Part shown: piece after piece, positions 12,557 to 18,237 of the stretch
How positions within the stretch are numbered: position 1 is the first letter of the stretch
How the letters are laid out: every line of letters starts with the position of its first letter
Notes under the pieces: model-generated
Seen by the model: the letters and a program-made list of their open reading frames with translations, nothing else
What the model was told of the DNA's origin: nothing
Databases searched by the model: none
Made by a program: the position numbers and the translations under genes
Assembly (NCBI GenBank): GCA_001772985.1
Contig: MEVN01000008.1
Location: 1 to 18,237, forward strand
Direction: 5' to 3'
Length of the DNA: 18,237 nucleotides
DNA from: a candidate division WWE3 bacterium RIFCSPLOWO2_12_FULL_36_10
GTDB taxonomy: Bacteria; Patescibacteriota; WWE3; UBA101185; UBA10185

Positions 12557-12973
12557 TTAATAAAGTTTATTAAGTTTTATACGCTTTGTAACATGCTTAT
12601 AAAGTGTGGGGTATTTACTCATATATGCAAAACCTTGGGGTGCGGTAAACCCGAAGTCTTCTCTTAGTTCGTCTAAACTTAGTGGCAACGGTAGTTTATA
12701 TAAATGAACTATTGGAAATGCATATTCCGCTTTTTTAAAACCATCGTTAAAATCTTCGTTACCATATCCATTGGGGTTTATTTTAGTCGGATATTTAATT
12801 ACTGGGCTAACCTCCGCTATATAAAGTAAAGCTGATACAGGCGAAGTAACATAAAACCATATTTTAACGGGTAATGTTTTTGGGGTATATTTTCTAAATT
12901 CGTAGTTCTTTTCTTTTCTCTCAATTAACTCAGCGAACTTAGGTTTTAAACTAAACAGTACTTCATTTTGCAT
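12557..12973 (-). CDS. ASCH-domain (PUA-like) protein
   Basis: 138 residues starting from ATG 12973 (an in-frame TTG at 12977-12979 is less likely). The opening VLFSLKPKFAELI followed by ERKEKNYEFRKYTPK matches the ASCH signature (S-x-K-P-x-(Y/F)-A-x-x-I-x-x-(G/K)-x-K-x-Y-E-F-R-K), and VKIWFYVTSPVSALLYIAEV fits its next strands. ASCH is a PUA-like fold that binds RNA or modified nucleotides. The C-terminal half (LSLDELREDFGFTAPQGFAY onward) is conserved-looking but unassigned. The gene overlaps the end of the upstream aminoacyl-tRNA-synthetase-like gene by 11 bases, so translation is coupled and a shared tRNA or RNA role is likely. No membrane segment. Confidence 0.78.
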   Translation of the reverse strand: MQNEVLFSLKPKFAELIERKEKNYEFRKYTPKTLPVKIWFYVTSPVSALLYIAEVSPVIKYPTKINPNGYGNEDFNDGFKKAEYAFPIVHLYKLPLPLSLDELREDFGFTAPQGFAYMSKYPTLYKHVTKRIKLNKLY

Positions 12974-14039
12974 TATCAAATAAATCCATAAAATAATATA
13001 CTGAATAGTTACGAAATAATTTATAAGGATTTTCTACCCATGAAAGCACTTCTTTATATAATTTTTCAACACCGCTTTCACCAAATCGCTCTTTAAAATG
13101 TTCGTAATTAACAATGTAACTGGGTAAGTATTGGTATGCACCGCTTTTAACGTACAAAGACTTTGATAGTTTAGCCCCAGACCAATCGGTAATAAGTGGT
13201 GAATATAGAATGATTGGTAAGTTAGCAGCATTATAACCAAGTAGAGAAGCGGGCTTATAAAGTAATTGCTCTTGATAAAAACCTGCATAATCGCTGCCTG
13301 TTATTCGTAACCATTCAAAGCCATTGTCTGTATTTTTATTGTCTTCGGCGTATATTAGTGCCCTTATCAAGTTTCTTAATGGTGTGTTATATTCAAATTT
13401 ACTACTTTCAGTATATTTGGTATTAAACCAACCATGTTCTGGACAATAACTTTGTATGCTGTTATCCTCAATAATAGTTTTAACAGATTGTTTATCTGTC
13501 AAACCGCATTTTTGACAGGCTACTCTAATTCTTAGTTTTTCTTTTTCTGGGTCAAGTATTGGCGCAAGTATATTTTTATTTAAAGCTATTTTGTGCAATA
13601 AATCGGATATGCATGTTTGATTGTTAAATTCCTCTTGTCGTCTTAACTGATACCTAATTCTAGTTAAACTACTAAGTTTTGCTAATAATTCTTCATATTG
13701 CACCAAATACAAATCCGCTACACCAGATGCTCTCAAGCTAATTTGATACTTAATTCCCTCTATTTCTTTTGTTTTAAATGGCGCTGTGTCTATAACCTCA
13801 AAAAATACCTCCGTATCTTTTGACAATTCTTCTCTTAACTTAGCCCCTAAAGCAAAGGCTAATGAAAAAACCGTTAAAGTACCAAAATGAAGGGATGAGT
13901 TTGGTTGAGCTCCTATGCTTATATTTATTTTACTTTTATGGGTTTGCTTTGAAATCCAATTTAGTATAACCTCCTCAAAAATGTAAGCTGCCCCGCCTAG
14001 CGGGTTATGAACCTGTCCGTCATGTTCTATAGTAATCAT
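12963..14039 (-). CDS. Class I aminoacyl-tRNA-synthetase-like protein (LysRS-I-like), no anticodon domain
   Basis: 358 residues. The nucleotide-binding signatures of class I synthetases are visible: the HIGH-type motif within GAQPNSSLHFGTL (43-55; HFGT at 51-54) and the KMSKS-type loop GAKLSKSLY (288-296; KLSKS). Between them a zinc-ribbon-like set, CQKC (175, 178) and CPEH (199, 202), and GSDYAGFYQEQ (248-258) resemble class I lysyl-tRNA synthetase, where G-K-D-H stands in the matching place. The chain stops about 60 residues after KLSKS, so the helical anticodon-binding domain is missing; true LysRS-I is over 500 residues. It is therefore probably a paralog that activates an amino acid for another acceptor, or a tRNA without reading its anticodon. 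It is coupled by an 11-base overlap to an ASCH-domain gene. TATAAT (14063-14068, minus) lies 23 bases upstream. Confidence 0.75.
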   Translation of the reverse strand: MITIEHDGQVHNPLGGAAYIFEEVILNWISKQTHKSKINISIGAQPNSSLHFGTLTVFSLAFALGAKLREELSKDTEVFFEVIDTAPFKTKEIEGIKYQISLRASGVADLYLVQYEELLAKLSSLTRIRYQLRRQEEFNNQTCISDLLHKIALNKNILAPILDPEKEKLRIRVACQKCGLTDKQSVKTIIEDNSIQSYCPEHGWFNTKYTESSKFEYNTPLRNLIRALIYAEDNKNTDNGFEWLRITGSDYAGFYQEQLLYKPASLLGYNAANLPIILYSPLITDWSGAKLSKSLYVKSGAYQYLPSYIVNYEHFKERFGESGVEKLYKEVLSWVENPYKLFRNYSVYYFMDLFDNAK

Positions 14040-14120
14040 CTATAAACCTGTAAGTGGTATAAATTATATAATATAACAATATATTACCATTGGAATGTCG
14101 CGACTGTGAAACCGATTGTG

Positions 14121-14126
14121 TATAAT
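14121..14126 (+). promoter_or_regulatory. Consensus -10 box of the glycan locus
   Basis: Perfect TATAAT ending 9 bases before ATG 14136; no Shine-Dalgarno. It overlaps codons of a longer in-frame reading from 14106, which supports 14136 as the start. It probably drives the whole set of downstream glycosyltransferase genes. Confidence 0.55.
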
Positions 14127-14135
14127 CTCTTAGTT

Positions 14136-15263
14136 ATGAAGGTAGTTATTGTTATTCCAACATATAATGAAGAAGGAAATATTGGCCGGCTACTTGATTT
14201 GCTGGCTTTAGAACTTCTAAAAATAAATGGTCATGAATTTAATGTACTTGTTGTCGACGGCAATTCAACAGATCAAACAAGGGAAATAGTTAACGAAAAA
14301 TCAGCTCAGTATTCATTTACCCATCTACTAAAAGAAGAAGGCAAAGAAGGTTTGGGAAGTGCCTACGTTAAAGGTTTTGATTATGCAATAAAAAACTTAG
14401 GCGCCGAAGTACTGATAGAGATGGACGCCGATTTCCAACACGATCCAAAAGATATTTCGCGACTAATTTCTGAAATTGATAACGGTTTTGATTGCGTTAT
14501 TGGATCAAGATTTGTTAAAGGTGGAAGTATTCCAAAGGAATGGGCTTTTTATAGAAAGTTTTTAAGCTTTGGGGGTAGTATTTTTACTAAAATAGTTCTT
14601 GGTCTTTACGACATACATGATTTTACATCCGGCTTTCGCGCTACAAAAGTAAAAGGCTTTATTGATAAAATAGATTTTTCCCAAGCTTTGTCTAAAGGTT
14701 TTGCATATAAAATAAATCTACTTTTTAAGCTTCATAAACTTGGCGCAAAAATAAAAGAAATTCCAATAAACTTTGGACTTCGTGATCGAGGAAATTCGAA
14801 AATGGAAGAAAGTAATTTTTTGGATTCTCTTAAAGTTGTATTACTTCTAAGATATAAAGAAAGCCAGAGTTTTTTTAAGTTTTTAGCGGTTGGATTTGCA
14901 GGTTTGGGTACTGACTTTTTAATTTTTAATTTAATAAGACTAACTCCAGTTGGTTCAAAGTATGCCAGTATAATTTCAGGTTTTATTGCCATGGTTGTTA
15001 CGTTTTTACTAAATAATTCATGGTCTTTTAGCGACAGAAAAATTGTATCTTTGGCTACAAAACTTAAAAAGTTTGTTCTTTTTTCCATATTCTCTTGTGT
15101 TCCCATTACATTTAGAAGTTGGTTAATAAGTTTTTCAGCTCATAAAATATCGGATACGTTTTTAGTTGTAAATGGGGCTTTTTTTGTTGGAATTTTGATT
15201 GGTTTAATATGGAATTTTACAGTATATAGTAGAATTATCTGGAAAAAGGAAAAAAATGGTTGA
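14136..15263 (+). CDS. Dolichyl-phosphate-mannose synthase-like GT2 fused to GtrA membrane domain
   Basis: 375 residues. The GT2 domain (1-235) begins VVIVIPTYNEEGNIGRLL, has the nucleotide-binding VVDGNSTDQT (39-48) and the metal motif EMDADFQHDP (95-104; Asp97, Asp99), then SGFRATK and a lipid-acceptor-type region with RDRGNSKM. It would move a sugar from a nucleotide sugar to a polyprenyl phosphate on the inner membrane face. A C-terminal GtrA-type domain (about 240-368) of four membrane helices starts FFKFLAVGFAGLGTDFLIFN and contains FLLNNSWSF, a typical GtrA signature (N-x-x-W-x-F); it likely anchors or flips the lipid-linked sugar. Start chosen at 14136 because TATAAT occupies 14121-14126. 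It overlaps the next gene by 8 bases. Confidence 0.9.
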   Translation: MKVVIVIPTYNEEGNIGRLLDLLALELLKINGHEFNVLVVDGNSTDQTREIVNEKSAQYSFTHLLKEEGKEGLGSAYVKGFDYAIKNLGAEVLIEMDADFQHDPKDISRLISEIDNGFDCVIGSRFVKGGSIPKEWAFYRKFLSFGGSIFTKIVLGLYDIHDFTSGFRATKVKGFIDKIDFSQALSKGFAYKINLLFKLHKLGAKIKEIPINFGLRDRGNSKMEESNFLDSLKVVLLLRYKESQSFFKFLAVGFAGLGTDFLIFNLIRLTPVGSKYASIISGFIAMVVTFLLNNSWSFSDRKIVSLATKLKKFVLFSIFSCVPITFRSWLISFSAHKISDTFLVVNGAFFVGILIGLIWNFTVYSRIIWKKEKNG

Positions 15264-16023
15264 ATATTCAATTGTTATATCAGCATTTAATGAGCAAGCA
15301 GTTATTAGTAGTTCATTAACTCAAATTATTAATTTTATGAACTCATACTCATCTTCGTATGAGATTTTAGTGGTTGATGATGGAAGTACAGACGATACCT
15401 CAAAAGTTGTTGATGAATATTCAAAATCTTATCCTCAAGTTAACTTAATAAGAAATCCTCACAAGGGAAAAGCTTTTGGAGTTAGAACAGGTGTAAAAAA
15501 TTCAGGCGGGAAGTATATTTTGTTTTGTGACGCGGATATGGCAACCCCAATTGAAGAGTTAAAAAGATTAATGGTTTGGATTAAAGATAGTAATTTTGAC
15601 GTCGTAATTGCTTCAAGGGAAGGAATTGGAGCAAAAAGAAGCCACGAACCTATTTTAAGACATATTATGGGAAGGATTTTTAATTTAATTATTAAAATTT
15701 TACTTCTCCCGGGAATTCAGGATACTCAATGTGGGTTTAAAGTTTTTAAATCAGAAGTTGCAAAACTAGCTTTTGATGGCATGATTTTATTTGGAGACAA
15801 TCTTCCTACTGTAAAAAGACCAAGAGTAACCGCTTTTGATGTTGAGCTTTTGGTAATCTTAAAAAGAATGAAGTATAGGGTTAAAGAAGTTCCGATTTCA
15901 TGGACATATGCTCCAACCTCAAGAGTAAATCCTATTACAGACTCAATTGATCTGTTTTTTAACGTGCTATCAGTGAAATTTTATGATATTCTTGGAAAAT
16001 ATTCCAAAAAGGAGGCTTTATGA
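15256..16023 (+). CDS. Dolichyl-phosphate glucosyltransferase (ALG5-like) GT2
   Basis: 255-residue GT2 glycosyltransferase, soluble or peripheral. It opens YSIVISAFNEQAVISSSL, has EILVVDDGSTDDT (36-48) for the nucleotide sugar, the metal motif FCDADMATP (90-98; Asp92, Asp94) and the acceptor-side motifs DTQCGFKVF and AFDVELLVILKRM typical of polyprenyl-phosphate glucosyltransferases. Closest in style to eukaryotic and archaeal ALG5; donor probably UDP-glucose, which would share a pool with the UDP-glucose dehydrogenase next to it. AAAAAGGAAAAA precedes the ATG. It overlaps the genes on both sides (8 and 4 bases), so this is an operon with translational coupling. Sugar identity is inference. 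Confidence 0.87.
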   Translation: MVEYSIVISAFNEQAVISSSLTQIINFMNSYSSSYEILVVDDGSTDDTSKVVDEYSKSYPQVNLIRNPHKGKAFGVRTGVKNSGGKYILFCDADMATPIEELKRLMVWIKDSNFDVVIASREGIGAKRSHEPILRHIMGRIFNLIIKILLLPGIQDTQCGFKVFKSEVAKLAFDGMILFGDNLPTVKRPRVTAFDVELLVILKRMKYRVKEVPISWTYAPTSRVNPITDSIDLFFNVLSVKFYDILGKYSKKEAL

Positions 16024-17399
16024 AATTATGTGTAATTGGAACTGGATATGTAGGTTTAGTAGGAGCTTCTGTTTTTTCTGATTGGGGAAATACAGTTGTT
16101 GGTGTTGACATTGATGCAAAAAAAATAGAAAGAATTAAAGCCGGCGATATGCCAATTTATGAGCCGGGACTTTCTGAATTGGTTTTAAAAAATATTAAGG
16201 AAAAAAGACTCTCATTCACAACAAGCCTAAAAGAAGGAATAGCCGATGCGGAAGTAGTTTTTATTTGTGTTGGTACTCCTCAAGATGATACCGGCGCAGC
16301 TGATCTTTCCGCAGTTTGGCAAGTGGCTGAAGAAATTGGTAGGAATTTAAATGGATATAAAGTAATTGTTACAAAAAGCACTGTTCCTATTGGCACAAAC
16401 GAAAGAGTTAAGGAAATAATTAAGGAAACTTCTAACGGTAAGGTAACTTTTGATGTGGCTTCAAATCCCGAATTTTTAAGAGAAGGATCTTCGGTTGAAG
16501 ATATGATGAAGACAGATAGAACTGTAATGGGCTCCGACTCTCCAAAAGCTTTAGAGATTTTAAAAGAACTTTACACGCATTTAAATTCTCCAATTGTTGC
16601 TTGTGATTTAAGATCAGCCGAAATCATTAAATACGCTTCAAACGCTTTTTTGGCTACAAAAATTTCATTTATAAACGAAATAGCATTACTTTGTGATAGA
16701 GCAGGTGCCGATGTTTCTGTTGTTGCGGAAGGAATGGGTTATGACAAAAGAATTGGCAAAGCCTTTTTAAAAGCTGGAATTGGTTATGGTGGAAGTTGTT
16801 TTCCAAAAGATGTAGCAGCTCTTTTTAGAACTTCAACAGACCAAGCTTATGATTTTAGACTTTTAAGAGGTGTTATGGAAGTTAATGAAAAGCAAAAATA
16901 CCACTTTGTGAAAAAAATAACCGAAAAATTAGGGAAAAACTTAAACGGAAAAGTTATCGCTTGTTTGGGTTTAGCCTTTAAAGATAATACCGATGATATT
17001 CGTGAATCAGTTGCTTTGGAAGTTATTAAACTTTTAAGAGGTTTGGGCGCGCAGTTAAGAGTTTTTGATCCACAAGCTACTGAAAATGCAAAAGGAGTTT
17101 TAGGCGATTTGGATATTTATTATGCCAAAGATGGTTATGACGCTGCAACCGGCGCCGATGCCTTATGTATTCTTACGGAATGGGGCGAATTTAGGGAGCT
17201 AGAAGCAAAAAAATTGAAAAAAGTCATGAGAGGGGACATTGTTTTTGACGGTAGGAATATTATGAATAGAGATCAGTTAGAAGTTGCTGGATTTACTTAT
17301 TTTTCAGTTGGAAGGCCTGCCTACGCAGTCAGGCAATCTAACGGTCATAAATCTTTAAAAAATAGGGTTACGGGCGCTCTTTTAAATTTTTCTAAGTAA
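16020..17399 (+). CDS. ugd: UDP-glucose 6-dehydrogenase
   Basis: 459 residues; oxidises UDP-glucose to UDP-glucuronate with two NAD+. N-terminal Rossmann domain with GTGYVGLVGA (7-16) and VDID (29-32), conserved FICVGTP (81-87), STVPIGT (120-126) and NPEFLREGS (149-157), central helix EIIKYASNAFLATKISFINE (201-220), catalytic Cys260 in GYGGSCFPKD (256-264), and C-terminal domain with CLGLAFKDNTDDIRES. All catalytic residues are present and length is normal (430-460). AGGAGG lies 4-5 bases before the ATG, inside the end of the previous gene, and ATGA overlaps its stop. It provides glucuronate for the glycan made by the surrounding glycosyltransferases. The last 30 residues are a basic tail of no clear function. 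Confidence 0.96.
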   Translation: MKLCVIGTGYVGLVGASVFSDWGNTVVGVDIDAKKIERIKAGDMPIYEPGLSELVLKNIKEKRLSFTTSLKEGIADAEVVFICVGTPQDDTGAADLSAVWQVAEEIGRNLNGYKVIVTKSTVPIGTNERVKEIIKETSNGKVTFDVASNPEFLREGSSVEDMMKTDRTVMGSDSPKALEILKELYTHLNSPIVACDLRSAEIIKYASNAFLATKISFINEIALLCDRAGADVSVVAEGMGYDKRIGKAFLKAGIGYGGSCFPKDVAALFRTSTDQAYDFRLLRGVMEVNEKQKYHFVKKITEKLGKNLNGKVIACLGLAFKDNTDDIRESVALEVIKLLRGLGAQLRVFDPQATENAKGVLGDLDIYYAKDGYDAATGADALCILTEWGEFRELEAKKLKKVMRGDIVFDGRNIMNRDQLEVAGFTYFSVGRPAYAVRQSNGHKSLKNRVTGALLNFSK

Positions 17400-17403
17400 A
17401 AAA

Positions 17404-18237
17404 ATGAATGAAAATCAAAAAAAGAGGATTTTATACTTTATACCGGAGTTTTCGCGGTTAACAGAGACTTTTATTCTAAGGGAAGTTGGCCAGCTAATAA
17501 AAAACGATAAGCTTGATATTACTGTGCTTTCGATTCAAAAGGGTTCTGCCCCACTTGGTATAGAAGTTGAGAAAAGAACATTTTACGAACGTCTTAATTT
17601 ATTAATTCTTTTACAAGCTTTTGTAATTTATTTAGTGAGAAATTTTAGAGGAATGTTTGAGGCTTTTTCTTTAGTTACTTCAATAGATGAACGCCCAGTT
17701 TTTGAAAGACTTAAATTATTTATAAAAGGAGTTGGATATGCCAAAATTTTTGAAAAATATAATCCTGATCAAATTCACGCCCATTTTTTTTCATGGCCTT
17801 CAACAGTAGCTTTAGTAGTTTCAAAAGTTTTAGGTGTGTCTTTAAGCATTTCCGCTCACGCCCGTGACATTTTTGTTGAAGGGTCCTTAATAAAAGTAAA
17901 AGCCCAAAACTCAAAATTTGTTGCAGTTTGTAATGAAGCTGCTGCAAAAAAATGTAGGGAAATTGAGGGTGATACAGGAAACATATACAAAGTTTATCAT
18001 GGCGTTGATTTAAAAGACGAATTTTTATTACCTTCTACAATTGAAAAACCAAAAAGGCCGGTAATTTTTGTAGGCTCTCGACTAGTTGAGAAAAAAGGTT
18101 TAAACACAGTTATTGAGGCTTCAAAAATTTTAAAAGATAAAGGAATTGATCATGAAATTTATATCGTTGGCCCCGGACCTTTGTATGAAAAACTTGTTGA
18201 GTATTGCAAAAAGTTAAATGTGACAGATACCGTTTTT
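17404..18237 (+). CDS. GT4-family glycosyltransferase, 3'-truncated by the window end
   Basis: 278 residues are visible, with no stop before the window ends; full GT4 enzymes are about 370-420 residues. The N-terminal domain begins RILYFIPEFSRLTETFILRE (8-27), the P-x-F-S-x-x-x-E-T-F-I pattern of colanic-acid and exopolysaccharide GT4 enzymes, and continues with QIHAHFFSWPSTVAL (123-137) and SAHARDIF (150-157). The second domain starts with VYHGVDL (197-203), followed by IFVGSRLVEKKGL (221-233) and IVGPGPL. The E-x7-E donor motif would lie beyond the window. ATG 17404 follows the dehydrogenase stop by 4 bases. It likely adds a sugar, perhaps glucuronate, to the growing glycan. Confidence 0.9.
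   Translation, partial: MNENQKKRILYFIPEFSRLTETFILREVGQLIKNDKLDITVLSIQKGSAPLGIEVEKRTFYERLNLLILLQAFVIYLVRNFRGMFEAFSLVTSIDERPVFERLKLFIKGVGYAKIFEKYNPDQIHAHFFSWPSTVALVVSKVLGVSLSISAHARDIFVEGSLIKVKAQNSKFVAVCNEAAAKKCREIEGDTGNIYKVYHGVDLKDEFLLPSTIEKPKRPVIFVGSRLVEKKGLNTVIEASKILKDKGIDHEIYIVGPGPLYEKLVEYCKKLNVTDTVF

Noticed and set aside
12536..12575. AT-rich inverted repeat (CTTAATAAA/TTTATTAAG type) at the end of the ASCH gene
   Set aside because: It is made of the last codons of the gene, has almost no loop and no GC pairs, and lacks a following T run, so it is not a convincing terminator.
14732..15106. A 124-codon minus-strand reading frame
   Set aside because: Antisense to the GtrA portion of a well-supported glycosyltransferase; no start signals or motifs.
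17720..17947. A 75-codon minus-strand reading frame rich in leucine and lysine
   Set aside because: Antisense to the clear GT4 glycosyltransferase that continues to the window end; low-complexity composition.
1..18237. CRISPR array, insertion sequence ends, rRNA or tRNA genes
   Set aside because: No regularly spaced direct repeats, no transposase motif with terminal repeats, and no T-loop or rRNA-like stretch noticed between genes. I did not run a structure search, so a degenerate tRNA could be missed.
1..18237. Recoding of TGA as glycine, known in some CPR lineages
   Set aside because: TGA ends the GNAT gene, the synthetase-like gene and the ALG5-like gene at positions that fit family lengths and operon overlaps, so the standard bacterial code applies.

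Overview
The window is AT-rich bacterial DNA with tightly packed genes on both strands and standard code (TAA, TAG and TGA all end genes). Small genes, several apparently leaderless transcripts, few complete pathways, many stand-alone domains and a glycan locus suggest a Candidate Phyla Radiation (Patescibacteria) genome, perhaps Microgenomates. No rRNA, tRNA or marker gene is present, so the placement is inference.

Layout. 1-730: C-terminal remnant of an S66 (LD-carboxypeptidase/MccF-like) peptidase and a hairpin-dense spacer. 729-1220 (-): GNAT acetyltransferase. 1231-2786 (-): a self-contained unit with a consensus promoter, a radical SAM/SPASM peptide maturase, a 38-residue Cys/His/Gly-rich peptide gene with a near-perfect Shine-Dalgarno, and a strong terminator. 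It reads as a small RiPP (ribosomally made, modified peptide) system and is the most interesting item here. 2808-3317 (-): DUF6624 protein. 3470-5413 (+): C5 cytosine methyltransferase and a probable partner restriction enzyme broken near its 3' end by an apparent one-base insertion. 5447-8369 (-): SpoU/TrmH RNA methyltransferase, then a three-gene overlapping operon (8-TM membrane protein, 104-residue protein, soluble PAS histidine kinase) that looks like a sensor kinase split into separate genes. 8457-9758: agmatinase/arginase-family gene and AdoMet decarboxylase, tail to tail (polyamines). 9858-12476 (+): small membrane protein, CAP-domain membrane protein plus small membrane protein, HExxH metallopeptidase-like protein, and an 89-residue PqqD/RRE-like protein. 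12557-14039 (-): truncated class I aminoacyl-tRNA-synthetase-like protein coupled to an ASCH-domain protein. 14136-18237 (+): glycan locus with a DPM1-GtrA fusion, an ALG5-like glycosyltransferase, UDP-glucose 6-dehydrogenase and a GT4 glycosyltransferase running off the end.

Two styles of gene start coexist. Several genes have a -10 box ending 6-9 bases before the ATG and no Shine-Dalgarno, implying leaderless or nearly leaderless mRNAs. Others (the maturase and its peptide, the 9858 membrane protein, the 12207 RRE-like protein) have clear Shine-Dalgarno sites, and some of these have -35/-10 promoters and hairpin terminators. The second group also looks somewhat richer in GC and may have been acquired. 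All calls come from reading the sequence and recalling family motifs; no database search was run.
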